From: Clostridiales bacterium
Lineage (GTDB): Bacteria > Bacillota > Clostridia > Oscillospirales > Oscillospiraceae
Direction of reading: 5' to 3'
Length of the DNA stretch: 36,507 nt
NCBI GenBank assembly: GCA_022785125.1
Contig: JALFRA010000041.1
Span: 1-36,507, forward strand
Part shown: positions 29,165-36,507 of the stretch, piece by piece
Position numbering within the stretch: position 1 is the stretch's first letter
Layout of the letters: every line of letters begins with the position of its first letter
Position numbers and translations under genes: made by a program
Notes under the pieces: model-generated
Seen by the model: only the letters and a program-made list of their open reading frames with translations
The model's database searches: none
What the model was told of the DNA's origin: nothing

Positions 29165-29605
29165 ATGATTTATCTGAGAAAAATTACCCAAGAAAACTTT
29201 ATCGACGCGTTTCATTTGAAGCTCGCGCCGGAGCAGGAACGGTTTGTCTCCCATCCCATCCGCAGCCTTGCACAGGCCTATGTCTATCGGGAGCAATGCC
29301 AACCTTTTGGAATTTATAACGGTGATACGATGGTTGGCTATGTTATGGTGATTTACGATTATGAGGTCCCTGAATATGACATCTGGCATATGATGATCGA
29401 TGAATCCTATCAGAGACGGGGCTATGGCAGCGCTGCATTGGATCGGGTGCTGGATTACATCAAATCCAAACCCTTCGGCCCTTCCCATCGGGTCACCTTA
29501 ACCTGCCACAGAGAGAATGTCCGGGCACTGAATTTGTATCAAAGCAAAGGCTTTGCAGAGACCGGAGCAGCGGACGAAGCGGAAATAGAGCTGACGCTCC
29601 ATTGA
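29165..29605 (+). CDS. GNAT family N-acetyltransferase (polyamine acetyltransferase-like)
   Basis: A 146-residue protein. The acetyl-CoA loop is seen in YQRRGYGSAALDRVL (about 83-97; Q/RxxGxG/A). Motif B is VTLTCHRENVRALNLYQSKGF (about 111-131). MVGYVMVIYDYEVPEYDIWHMMID forms the central strands. The pattern resembles BltD/PaiA-type spermine/spermidine acetyltransferases, which detoxify polyamines, but the acceptor is not proven. GGAGG lies five bases before ATG 29165; the upstream ATGs lack such a site. It is read from the strong promoter at 28903 if the intervening terminator is passed, and ends at a strong terminator. Confidence 0.85.
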   Translation: MIYLRKITQENFIDAFHLKLAPEQERFVSHPIRSLAQAYVYREQCQPFGIYNGDTMVGYVMVIYDYEVPEYDIWHMMIDESYQRRGYGSAALDRVLDYIKSKPFGPSHRVTLTCHRENVRALNLYQSKGFAETGAADEAEIELTLH

Positions 29606-29623
29606 TCGGAGCGCCGGCAAAGC

Positions 29624-29662
29624 CAATCAACGGCGGCGCATAAAATGCGCCGCCGTTGATTG
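29624..29662. terminator. Bidirectional terminator between GNAT and XRE genes
   Basis: Perfect 17-bp arms CAATCAACGGCGGCGCA (29624-29640) and its complement (29646-29662) with a TAAAA loop. No long U-run, but stem strength and position between convergent genes support termination. Confidence 0.75.
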
Positions 29663-29679
29663 CTGTCCGGCTGCCGGAA

Positions 29680-30435
29680 TCATTCATATTTTTTCCCCAC
29701 CACATAGAGGGGGAGGAACAGTCCGCCCAGAGTAAGGGCCAGGATAATGCCCAGCTGAGCCGCGGCCCACACACCGGGGCAGATTAGCCCCAGCGCCAGG
29801 GACAACAGGGGCAGACCCGCCATGACGGCGCAGGACCACGCCCGGCCCACCGCAATGATGTGGGGCCAGTTGCGGTTATTGAAGGTCAGGCCCGGCACAT
29901 TCATGCGCAGCGGCCCGTCCCGCACCATGCCCAGGGGGTACCGGTCATAGAACTCCGGCAGGCTGAGCCGGGCAAAGAAGCAAAACCAGACTCCAAAGAC
30001 CGCCCCCAGCACCACCGGGGACCACAGCGCCTCGGGCACATCGGTCCACACCCAGTTGGCCCACAGACCCAGGCCTCCCGCCAGCAGGGAGAGCACATAC
30101 CACAGGGGCCAGCGCCCTTTCTCCTGCCAGGCCCGCTTGGGCCTGCCTCCGGCGCAGCGGATGGCGGTTTTTACCACGTCCTCCACCGCCTCCGGCTCCA
30201 TTGGTTTCTCCTGCCGCTTGCAGAGCAGCAGCTCGGTCACCGTCACCCCCAGCAGCTGGGCCAGGGGGATGAGCAGGGCGGTGTCCGGGATGCTGGCTCC
30301 CGTCTCCCACTTGCTCACCGCCTTGTCGGTAATGTGGAGCTGCTCCGCCAGCTCCCGCTGGGTCCAGCCCTTCTCCTTCCGCAGCCCGGCCACAAAGGCC
30401 CCGAAGGCCGCCTTGTCCATATCATACACGTCCAT
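29680..30435 (-). CDS. XRE-family HTH regulator with membrane domain (host)
   Basis: A 251-residue protein. The HTH_3 domain (about 10-65) contains FVAGLRKEKGWTQRELAEQLHITDKAVSKWETG. A charged linker is followed by four hydrophobic segments (about 111-127, 137-155, 205-225, 228-246). GAGGTG directly precedes ATG 30435; the longer frame to 30525 runs into the promoter region of the divergent ABC gene. Being divergent from the exporter operon, it is the natural candidate regulator of that promoter. It has the same architecture as the element's XRE protein, but sequence and GC content differ. Confidence 0.85.
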   Translation of the reverse strand: MDVYDMDKAAFGAFVAGLRKEKGWTQRELAEQLHITDKAVSKWETGASIPDTALLIPLAQLLGVTVTELLLCKRQEKPMEPEAVEDVVKTAIRCAGGRPKRAWQEKGRWPLWYVLSLLAGGLGLWANWVWTDVPEALWSPVVLGAVFGVWFCFFARLSLPEFYDRYPLGMVRDGPLRMNVPGLTFNNRNWPHIIAVGRAWSCAVMAGLPLLSLALGLICPGVWAAAQLGIILALTLGGLFLPLYVVGKKYE

Positions 30436-30528
30436 CACCTCGCCCCTCAGCATACCCCACAGGGGGCACTTTGGCAACCGAACAGCGGTAGAATGCCCCA
30501 CAGAGCGTGGTTTCGCCCCCTCCATCGG

Positions 30529-30558
30529 TTGACAAAGCCCGCCGGGGCGGGCTATACT
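30529..30558 (+). promoter_or_regulatory. Promoter of the ABC exporter with GC palindrome in the spacer
   Basis: TTGACA (30529-30534), 18-bp spacer, TATACT (30553-30558). AGCCCGCC-GG-GGCGGGCT (30536-30553) fills the spacer exactly and is an 8-2-8 palindrome, so a bound dimer would cover the promoter. Confidence 0.7.
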
Positions 30559-30590
30559 GTAAGGTAACGGATTTTTGAGAGGAGAGCATC

Positions 30591-32348
30591 ATGACCAACC
30601 AAAAAGACTTTAAAAACCGAGGCTATCTGCGGATTTTTGCCTCTTACTACAAGCCCCACTGGAAGCTGTTTCTGCTGGATATGGTGTGCGCCCTGCTGAT
30701 CTGCATCGTGGACCTGCTCTTTCCCATGGTGTCCCGCTGGTCCATGCAGACCCTGCTGCCCAACCAGCTCTTCGCCACCTTCTTCACAGTCATGGCGGCC
30801 CTGGCCCTGGCCTATGTGCTCAAGGGCGTATTCTACTTTATTGTCACCTACTGGGGCCACCTGCTGGGTGTGCGGATGGAGGCCGACATCCGCCGGGACC
30901 TGTTCTCCCATATGCAGGATCTGTCCTTCTCCTTCTATGACAAGAACCGCACCGGCCAGCTGATGAGCCGGGTCACCGGCGACCTCTTTGAGATCACCGA
31001 GCTGGCCCACCACGGCCCGGAGGACCTGTTTATCTCTTCGGTGACCATTCTGGGCGCCTTTTGCATCATGCTCACCATCCAGTGGCAGCTGGCCCTGATG
31101 GTATTTGCCGTCATCCCCATCTTCATCCTCTTTACCGCCCTCACCCGGAAAAAGATGATGCGCGCCTCCATCGAGGTCAAGGCCAAGCTGGCGGGCATCA
31201 ACGGAGAGGTGGAGTCCTCCATCTCCGGGATGCGCACCGCCAAGGCCTTCGCCAACGAGGACGCCGAGAGCGCCAAGTTCAACGCCGCCAACGACCAGTT
31301 CCGGGGCGCCAAGCGGGGCTACTACAGGACCATGGCCTTCTACCAGTCTGGCATGGAGTTCTTTATGGGCATCCTGTCCGTGGTGGTCATCGCCTTCGGC
31401 GGCTTCCTCATCATGAAGGGGGAGATGGACTTCATTGATCTCACCACCTTTGCCCTGTACGTCACCACCTTTATCACCCCCATCCGCAAGCTGTCTGCCT
31501 TTGTGGAGCAGTTCATGCAGGGCATGGCGGGCTTTAAGCGTTTTACCGAGCTGATGCGGGTGGAGCCTGACATCCAGGACGCCCCCGACGCCCGCACCCT
31601 CACCGACGTGAAGGGGGACATCCTGGTGGACGACGTGACCTTCCGGTACGAGTCCTCCCCCGAGCCGGTGCTGGAGCACATCACCCTCCACGTCCGCCCC
31701 GGCGAGACGGTGGCGGTAGTGGGTCCCTCCGGCGGCGGCAAGTCCACCCTGTGCCAGCTGATTCCCCGGTTCTACGACGTCACCGGCGGCCGGGTGCTGG
31801 TGGACGGTCAGGACGTGCGGGAGCTGAAGCAGCACGACCTGCGGGAGCACATCGGCATTGTCCAGCAGGATGTGTTCCTCTTCGCCGGTACCATCTACGA
31901 CAACATCCGCTACGGCCGGCCCGATGCCACCGAGGCGGAGATCATTGAGGCCGCCAAAAAGGCCGAGATCTACGACGACATTCTGGAGATGCCCGACGGC
32001 TTCCAGACCCAGGTGGGTGAGCGGGGCGTCATGCTCTCCGGCGGCCAGAAGCAGCGGGTGTCCATCGCCCGCATCTTCCTGAAAAACCCGCCCATCCTCA
32101 TTCTGGATGAGGCCACCTCCGCTCTGGACACCGTCACCGAGGCCCGCATCCAGTCCGCCTTTGACGCCCTGGCCCAGGGCCGCACCACCCTCATCATCGC
32201 CCACCGGCTGTCCACCATCCGCTCCGCCGGACGCATCGTGGTCATTGACGGCTGCGGCATCGCCGAGGAGGGCACCCATGAGGAGCTGATGGCCTCGGGC
32301 GGTGAATACGCCAAGTTGTATCAGGCACAAAAATCAGTCTCCGTATAA
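30591..32348 (+). CDS. ABC transporter, fused permease and ATPase (exporter half-transporter)
   Basis: A 585-residue protein. The transmembrane domain has six helices (about 1-310), with YYKPHWKLFLLDMVCALLIC first. The nucleotide-binding domain has Walker A GPSGGGKS (about 383-390), Q-loop VQQDVF, signature LSGGQKQR, Walker B ILILDEATSALD and switch histidine IIAHRL. It is of the MsbA/YknU/LmrA type, active as a dimer; this copy is a lone half-transporter gene and so probably a homodimer. The substrate is unknown; lipids, peptides or drugs are usual. GAGAGGAG precedes ATG 30591. The metallophosphoesterase gene follows after 15 bases in the same operon. Confidence 0.93.
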   Translation: MTNQKDFKNRGYLRIFASYYKPHWKLFLLDMVCALLICIVDLLFPMVSRWSMQTLLPNQLFATFFTVMAALALAYVLKGVFYFIVTYWGHLLGVRMEADIRRDLFSHMQDLSFSFYDKNRTGQLMSRVTGDLFEITELAHHGPEDLFISSVTILGAFCIMLTIQWQLALMVFAVIPIFILFTALTRKKMMRASIEVKAKLAGINGEVESSISGMRTAKAFANEDAESAKFNAANDQFRGAKRGYYRTMAFYQSGMEFFMGILSVVVIAFGGFLIMKGEMDFIDLTTFALYVTTFITPIRKLSAFVEQFMQGMAGFKRFTELMRVEPDIQDAPDARTLTDVKGDILVDDVTFRYESSPEPVLEHITLHVRPGETVAVVGPSGGGKSTLCQLIPRFYDVTGGRVLVDGQDVRELKQHDLREHIGIVQQDVFLFAGTIYDNIRYGRPDATEAEIIEAAKKAEIYDDILEMPDGFQTQVGERGVMLSGGQKQRVSIARIFLKNPPILILDEATSALDTVTEARIQSAFDALAQGRTTLIIAHRLSTIRSAGRIVVIDGCGIAEEGTHEELMASGGEYAKLYQAQKSVSV

Positions 32349-32363
32349 AGCGAGGTGGCCAAT

Positions 32364-33476
32364 ATGGCGCGCAAAGCACGGATACAGCGGCTGGAGCTGC
32401 CCGCCGGACGGCGGGTGCTGGTGATCAGCGACATCCACGGCAGCCTGCCTCTGTTGCAGGGCGTACTGGACAAGGCGGGCTATGGTCCCGACGACATTCT
32501 GGTGCTGCTGGGGGACCTGGTGGAAAAAGGCCCGGACAGCCTTTCGGTGCTGCGCTATGTCATGGACCTGTCCGCCCGCCGGACGGTGTACTGCGTCAAA
32601 GGCAACTGCGACGATCTGGTCACCGAGTTTGTAGAGTCTCCCCAGGTACGACCGGAGTTTTTCCACCACTACCTCAACGTGTGGCGGGGCCGCTGCACCC
32701 TGCTCCAGATGGGTCAGGAGGCGGGCTTTGAGACCCGCTCCCCGGAGGATCTGCCCGCCCTGCGGCAGGTGATCCTGGACCGCTTCCAGCCGGAGCTGGC
32801 CTTTCTGGACGCCATGCCCGAGATCCTGCTCACCCCCGACTATCTGTTTGTCCACGGCGGGGTGTGGGATGAGGATCACCTGGAGGACATGACCGCCTGG
32901 GACTGCATGAAAAACGACAGCTTCCTGGATCGGGGCATCAGGTTCCGCCGGTGGTGCATCGTGGGCCACACCCCGGTGACTCTCTACCACCCTCACGTCC
33001 CCACCGTCAATCCCCTGGTGTGCCTGGAGCAGCACATCGTATCCATCGATGGCGGGTGCGCCCTCCACCGGGACGCCCAGCTCAATGCCCTGGTGCTCCC
33101 CCAGCAGCCCGGGGAGGACTTCACCTGGTTTGCCTACGATGAGCTGCCCACCGCCATGGCGCTGGACAAACAGGAGGAGACGCCCCAGTCGGTGAATGTG
33201 CGCTGGGGCCACAGTCAGGTGGAGGTGCTCCGCCGGGGCGGGGCCCTGTGCCGCTGCCGCCATCTGGAGAGCGGCCGGGAGGTGGATGTGCTCACCGATT
33301 ATCTCTACCGCTCCGGGGAGGACACTTTGTGCCGTGAATCCACCGACTACCGCCCGGCGGTGGAGCCGGGGGATATCCTGTCCATCGTCCGCCGGCTGGC
33401 CGACCGGGCTCTGGTGAAGAAGAACGGTGTCACCGGCTGGTACTTCGGACGGCTGTGCCGCCCGCCTCAAACGTAA
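32364..33476 (+). CDS. Metallophosphoesterase (calcineurin-like phosphatase)
   Basis: A 370-residue protein. Metal-binding motifs are in order: SDIHGS (D23, H25), GDLVEKGPDS (D51), GNCD (N81), VHGGVWDEDH and GHTP. This is the two-metal phosphoesterase core of PPP-type and ApaH-like enzymes. A C-terminal region of about 120 residues (VNVRWGHSQVEVLRRGG onward) has no recognised function and resembles a small ligand-binding domain. ATG 32364 follows GAGG; the GTG at 32355 overlaps that RBS. It is coupled to the ABC exporter. Protein, nucleotide and undecaprenyl-type substrates are all possible. Confidence 0.85.
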   Translation: MARKARIQRLELPAGRRVLVISDIHGSLPLLQGVLDKAGYGPDDILVLLGDLVEKGPDSLSVLRYVMDLSARRTVYCVKGNCDDLVTEFVESPQVRPEFFHHYLNVWRGRCTLLQMGQEAGFETRSPEDLPALRQVILDRFQPELAFLDAMPEILLTPDYLFVHGGVWDEDHLEDMTAWDCMKNDSFLDRGIRFRRWCIVGHTPVTLYHPHVPTVNPLVCLEQHIVSIDGGCALHRDAQLNALVLPQQPGEDFTWFAYDELPTAMALDKQEETPQSVNVRWGHSQVEVLRRGGALCRCRHLESGREVDVLTDYLYRSGEDTLCRESTDYRPAVEPGDILSIVRRLADRALVKKNGVTGWYFGRLCRPPQT

Positions 33477-33507
33477 AAAAAGGCCGCTGCATAGCAGCGG
33501 CCTTTTT
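33477..33507 (+). terminator. Terminator of the ABC-phosphoesterase operon
   Basis: AAAAAGGCCGCTGC (33477-33490), ATA loop, GCAGCGGCCTTTTT (33494-33507). It starts immediately after the stop codon. Confidence 0.9.
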
Positions 33508-33538
33508 ACACGATTTTGCCCAAAAGAGCCTCGCAGAG

Positions 33539-33712
33539 TTCCGTCGTCCGCAGACGACGGAATTAAACTGAAGTCCGTTTTTTCCGGCGACACGTGCGCC
33601 GGAAAAAACACTTCTCAGTCTGCAAGTGTGGAATCTGACCACTTACCGTGGGCAGATTCTGCGCGCGGCAGGCTGAATACCTGTTCCCCAAAGCAGCTCC
33701 GCCGCTTTGGGG
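33539..33712. repeat. Array of strong hairpins in intergenic DNA
   Basis: Three clear stems: TTCCGTCGTC-CGCA-GACGACGGAA (33539-33562); a long imperfect stem of about 22 pairs with GTTTTTTCCGGCG/CGCCGGAAAAAAC at its core (33567-33619); and CCCCAAAGC/GCTTTGGGG (33686-33712). GAATCTG/CAGATTC blocks (33631, 33653) lie between. No gene is present. I recall near-identical blocks in related genomes, so this is probably a composite dispersed repeat rather than a one-off. Confidence 0.6.
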
Positions 33713-33721
33713 AGGTGAATC

Positions 33722-33907
33722 TTACTCTTCCCAGTCGGCGAACTCCACGTCCTCCATGCAGTCGTCGCACTTGCCGGAAACCAAGCCCTTCACCTTACAG
33801 ACCAGTTCCATGATCTTGTCCCAATAGGCCACGACCGCGTAGATCACCGCGCCCAGCACAGCCAGCACGGACAAAACCTTCACGATACCGCAGAAAAACT
33901 TTTTCAT
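33722..33907 (-). CDS. Small membrane protein with C-terminal cysteines (61 residues)
   Basis: One membrane helix (about 10-29, VKVLSVLAVLGAVIYAVVAYW), then a short amphipathic stretch with cysteine (MELVCKVKG) and an acidic tail with CDDC (about 47-50). AGGAGG lies nine bases before ATG 33907, and a good promoter (33955-33983) precedes it, so it is clearly expressed as a gene. CxxC could bind metal or be redox-active. The family is not recognised. Its stop codon touches the hairpin array. Confidence 0.75.
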   Translation of the reverse strand: MKKFFCGIVKVLSVLAVLGAVIYAVVAYWDKIMELVCKVKGLVSGKCDDCMEDVEFADWEE

Positions 33908-33954
33908 GATCCAAACAGCCTCCTTTGTGTTGAACGCAATGTACCGGTGGGATT

Positions 33955-33983
33955 AGTGTACACGTTTTTGTGGGAAATTACAA
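33955..33983 (-). promoter_or_regulatory. Promoter of the small membrane protein gene
   Basis: On the minus strand TTGTAA (33983-33978), 17-bp spacer, TACACT (33960-33955). GTGTAC blocks recur at 33956-33963 and 33984-33989 around it, possibly as operator halves. Confidence 0.6.
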
Positions 33984-34017
33984 GTGTACATTCCCACTTT
34001 GGAGAAACTTTTTTCCC

Positions 34018-34046
34018 TTGTATTTTGTGGTGAAATAGAATACAAT
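34018..34046 (+). promoter_or_regulatory. Promoter of the yloU-fakA operon
   Basis: TTGTAT (34018-34023), 17-bp spacer, TACAAT (34041-34046), in an AT-rich stretch that contrasts with the GC-rich genes around it. Confidence 0.7.
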
Positions 34047-34127
34047 AAAAAGACAAACAATAGAACCTTTTCCCCCGCTTTGACGGGGATGCCATGCAGA
34101 CACCCCAGGAAAGGAAGGGATCAGATC

Positions 34128-34478
34128 ATGAAGCTGCAAACCGAACAGGGCGAGATCACCATCAGCAGCGAAGTGTTTACCAACATCACCGGCGCCGCCG
34201 CCACCAACTGCTACGGCGTGAAGGGCATGGCGGTTCGCTCCAAGGCGGACGGCCTGGTCCACCTGCTGCGCCGGGAGTCTATGGGTAAGGGCGTTAAAGT
34301 CACTTACAATGAGGATTCCACCGTCTCCATCGAGCTGCACATCATTGTGGACAACGGTGTGAATCTGATGGCGGTCAGCCGCTCCATTATGAGTGAGGTC
34401 CGCTATATCGTGCAGCGTACCACCGGCGCCGAGGTGCGCAACGTGGACGTGTGCATCGATTCCATGGTCATCGGCTGA
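34128..34478 (+). CDS. yloU: Asp23/Gls24 family envelope protein (YloU)
   Basis: A 116-residue protein of the usual YloU length. It has the family pattern EQGEITISSEVFTNITGAAATNCYGVKGMA at the N-terminus and a late VSRSIMSEVRYIVQRTTG followed by VRNVDVCIDSMVI. Asp23/Gls24 proteins are cytoplasmic or membrane-associated and linked to envelope stress; the exact activity is unknown. GGAAGGGA precedes ATG 34128; frames starting further upstream cross the promoter. It lies 35 bases ahead of fakA, the conserved yloU-yloV pair of Firmicutes. Confidence 0.93.
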   Translation: MKLQTEQGEITISSEVFTNITGAAATNCYGVKGMAVRSKADGLVHLLRRESMGKGVKVTYNEDSTVSIELHIIVDNGVNLMAVSRSIMSEVRYIVQRTTGAEVRNVDVCIDSMVIG

Positions 34479-34513
34479 GGCCGGTCCGCCCATTGAAAGG
34501 AAGGAACACAGAC

Positions 34514-36190
34514 ATGAGAGAGCGCATTGACGGAGCGTCCTTTGCCCAGGCTATCGTCCACGCGGCAGCCTCCATCAATCTTCAAAAACAGCAGATCAAC
34601 GAGCTGAACGTATTCCCCGTGCCTGACGGCGACACCGGTACCAACATGGGCCTGACCATCTCCACCGCCGCCGCCGAGCTGAAGAAAAAACAGCCCCGTA
34701 CCGTGGGCGAGGCCGCCGCTACCAACGCCTCCGCCCTGCTGCGGGGCGCCCGCGGCAACTCGGGCGTGATTCTGTCCCTGCTGTTCCGGGGCTTCTCCAA
34801 GGCCGTGAAGGACAAGGAGACCATCGACGGCCGGGATTTGGCCATTGCCCTGGACTTCGGCGTGGCCGCCGCCTACAAGGCTGTTATGAAGCCCGCCGAG
34901 GGCACCATCCTCACCGTGTCCCGTCTGGCCGCCGCCCGGGCTGCCGACGCCGCCCGCAAGACCCCCAACGACCCCGAGGCCGTGCTGGAGGCCGCCATTG
35001 CCGAGGGCCAGGTGGCCCTGGAGCACACCATTGAGATGAACCCCGTCCTCAAGAAGGCGGGTGTGGTGGACGCCGGCGGCAAGGGCTTCCTGGTGATCCT
35101 CCAGGGTATGCTGGACTCCCTGCGGGGCCTGCCCCTGCCTGAGGGAGGCGAGGCGAGCAAGACCGAGACCAAGACCGACTATGCCGCCATCGCCGCCGAG
35201 GAGATCACCTTCACCTTCGATACGGTGTTTATCGTCCGCAAGACCACCAACAAGGAGCTGACCTCCTTCGAGGCCTACCTGAACAGCATCGGCGACAGCC
35301 TGGTCATCGGCGAGGACGACGACTGCTTCAAGGTCCACGTCCACACCGATATCCCCGGCGCCGCCCTCACCGAGGCCCAGAAGTACGGCACCCTGGAGCT
35401 GGCCAAGATTGAGAATATGCGCACCCAGGCGGAGGATCTGGCCGCCGGCCGCCACATCCAGAGCACCGACGATCTGGACGAGGACGACCACGACCACCAC
35501 GAGGGCGGCCGGAAGATCGCCGCCCCCGAGAAGAAGTACGGCGTGGTAGCCGTGGCCGCCGGCGACGGCCTGGCCGCTGTGTTCAAGGATCTGGGCGCTG
35601 ACGGCGTGATCAGCGGCGGTCAGACCATGAACCCCTCCACCGACGACATTATGAAGGTGATTGACGCCACCCCGGCGGAGATCGTCTTTGTGCTGCCCAA
35701 CAATGGCAACATCATCATGGCCGCCCAGCAGTGCATCCCCCTGGCGGAGGGCAAGCAGGTGGTGGTTCTCCCCACCAAGACCGTGCCCCAGGGCATCTCC
35801 GCTCTGATGGTCATGGATCTGGAGGCCTCCCAGGAGGACAACGTGGCCGCCATGACCGAGGCCATCGGCAACGTCCACACCTCCGAGATCACCTATGCCG
35901 CCCGGGACTCCGACTTTGACGGCTTCGCCATCAAGCAGGGGGACTACCTGGCTCTCACCGAGCACCAGCTCTTCGGCACCGACCAGAATCTGGACACTCT
36001 GCTGCGCCGTCTGGCCGAGGCCGACGCCCAGCAGGGAGCCGAGTTCATCAACATCTTCTACGGCGAGGATGTGTCCGAGGAGGACGCTCAGAAGGCTCTG
36101 GAGCTCTTTACCGAGTGCTGCCCCAACGCCGAGATCACCCTGCTCTCCGGCGGTCAGCCCGTCTACTACTATATGATTTCCGCTGAATAA
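34514..36190 (+). CDS. fakA: Fatty acid kinase catalytic subunit FakA (DAK2 domain, YloV)
   Basis: A 558-residue protein. The N-terminal DhaL/DAK2 domain contains FPVPDGDTGTNMGLT (about 35-49), whose aspartates bind Mg-ATP, and LRGARGNSGVILS. A central domain follows, then an acidic-histidine linker (DEDDHDHHEGG, about 322-332) and a C-terminal domain with VISGGQTMNPSTDDIM and VFVLPNNGNIIMAAQQ. FakA phosphorylates fatty acids held by DegV-like FakB proteins, feeding exogenous fatty acids into phospholipid synthesis. No fakB is in the window. The start at 34514 has GAAAGGAAGG upstream. The length is as usual for the family. Confidence 0.93.
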   Translation: MRERIDGASFAQAIVHAAASINLQKQQINELNVFPVPDGDTGTNMGLTISTAAAELKKKQPRTVGEAAATNASALLRGARGNSGVILSLLFRGFSKAVKDKETIDGRDLAIALDFGVAAAYKAVMKPAEGTILTVSRLAAARAADAARKTPNDPEAVLEAAIAEGQVALEHTIEMNPVLKKAGVVDAGGKGFLVILQGMLDSLRGLPLPEGGEASKTETKTDYAAIAAEEITFTFDTVFIVRKTTNKELTSFEAYLNSIGDSLVIGEDDDCFKVHVHTDIPGAALTEAQKYGTLELAKIENMRTQAEDLAAGRHIQSTDDLDEDDHDHHEGGRKIAAPEKKYGVVAVAAGDGLAAVFKDLGADGVISGGQTMNPSTDDIMKVIDATPAEIVFVLPNNGNIIMAAQQCIPLAEGKQVVVLPTKTVPQGISALMVMDLEASQEDNVAAMTEAIGNVHTSEITYAARDSDFDGFAIKQGDYLALTEHQLFGTDQNLDTLLRRLAEADAQQGAEFINIFYGEDVSEEDAQKALELFTECCPNAEITLLSGGQPVYYYMISAE

Positions 36191-36203
36191 GCCGGTATAC
36201 AGA

Positions 36204-36237
36204 CCGTGGCGGCCCGATGGGCCGCCACGGTTTTTTT
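36204..36237 (+). terminator. Terminator of the yloU-fakA operon
   Basis: CCGTGGCGGCCC (36204-36215), GAT loop, GGGCCGCCACGG (36219-36230), then T7. A textbook intrinsic terminator 13 bases after the stop. Confidence 0.93.
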
Positions 36238-36252
36238 ATGCTTATGCCACAG

Positions 36253-36286
36253 AAAAAAGACGGTCCCGATAGGGACCGTCTTTTTT
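36253..36286. terminator. Terminator of the V-type ATPase genes (bidirectional)
   Basis: AAAAAAGACGGTCCC (36253-36267), GATA loop, GGGACCGTCTTTTTT (36272-36286). It lies seven bases after the subunit D stop on the minus strand and back-stops the fakA terminator on the plus strand. Confidence 0.9.
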
Positions 36287-36293
36287 ATCATCG

Positions 36294-36507
36294 TTATACC
36301 TCTTCCTGTTTTCCGCCAAAGGCTTCCACAGCGCGGGCGTCGGCCTCCTGGCGTTCCTCGATGGCTTCCTTGAGGAGCATATCCTTCACCTTCATCAGAC
36401 GGATGGTGTTGGAGCGCTCGTTCTCGTCCAGCTTCATGGAGATATACTTGATGGCCTCTTCCATCTGGGGGATCTTCACATACTCCAGGGCGTTGACCCG
36501 GCGGCGG
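36294..36507 (-). CDS. V-type ATP synthase subunit D, C-terminal part
   Basis: About 70 codons to the window edge, open throughout. The frame contains [20 protein letters not shown] and [19 protein letters not shown], the hallmark C-terminal helix of subunit D, the central rotor stalk linking V1 to the membrane ring. It ends FGGKQEEV before the stop at 36294. The N-terminal part and, presumably, other atp/ntp genes lie beyond the right edge. The GTG at 36479 is internal, not the start. Being the last gene before a strong terminator, subunit D ends its operon here. Confidence 0.92.
   Translation of the reverse strand, partial: RRRVNALEYVKIPQMEEAIKYISMKLDENERSNTIRLMKVKDMLLKEAIEERQEADARAVEAFGGKQEEV

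Noticed and set aside
30552-32330. 592-codon minus-strand open frame opposite the ABC exporter
   Set aside because: Antisense shadow of a clear ABC transporter gene; no RBS.
34403-35965. 520-codon minus-strand open frame opposite fakA
   Set aside because: Gly/His/Leu-rich antisense translation, no start signals.

Overview
The window is a GC-rich chromosomal segment of a Gram-positive, anaerobic-type bacterium, most likely a gut Oscillospiraceae/Eubacteriales relative of Flavonifractor, Pseudoflavonifractor or Lawsonibacter. The pointers are a YedF/DUF3343 selenium-associated pair, a V-type ATPase, a YloU/FakA pair, strong AGGAGG-type ribosome binding sites, and short palindromic intergenic repeats of a type I recall from that group. 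The assignment rests on gene content and style only.

Left host block (1-11,645): the tail of an IS3-type insertion sequence; DUF3343 and yedF (minus); an FHA-FtsW/RodA fusion overlapping a class B penicillin-binding protein (plus), which look like a peptidoglycan polymerase/transpeptidase pair; a SLOG-family protein (minus); ftsH (plus); pnp and rpsO (minus), with a long leader stem-loop ahead of pnp; and a MATE exporter (minus).

Integrated element (about 11,671-25,511, ~13.84 kb, visibly lower GC): an integrative mobilizable element inserted into the 3' end of rlmD. It carries a large serine recombinase, a MobV relaxase with a small HTH partner, a dyad-rich oriT/origin candidate region, a D5-type helicase and a CHC2 primase. 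Divergent from these are a sigma-like regulator and a zinc-finger protein. The cargo is an XRE-type membrane regulator, several unrecognised proteins, small membrane proteins, a lipoprotein, a gene broken by an in-frame TAA, and an ECF sigma/anti-sigma pair. Both ends can be placed to within a few bases: a GTCTC core lies at each junction, and 11-bp inverted arms are exactly symmetric about one dinucleotide of that core. The junction codons are in the same frame in rlmD and in the recombinase gene. Integration therefore exchanges 3' coding ends: RlmD now carries a 99-residue element-encoded tail, and the recombinase ends in eight host codons. Excision would restore a 451-residue RlmD and give the recombinase the tail (about 650 residues). 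This is the most interesting signal in the window.

Right host block (25,512-36,507): the main part of rlmD, a DUF3298-like lipoprotein, an AEC-family permease, a GNAT acetyltransferase behind a strong promoter, a possible 20-codon leader peptide and a terminator hairpin, an XRE membrane regulator divergent from an ABC exporter/metallophosphoesterase operon, an array of intergenic hairpins, a small cysteine-containing membrane protein, the yloU-fakA operon, and the 3' end of a V-type ATPase subunit D gene running off the window.

No tRNA, rRNA or CRISPR array was seen. All names come from reading motifs; no database search was run.
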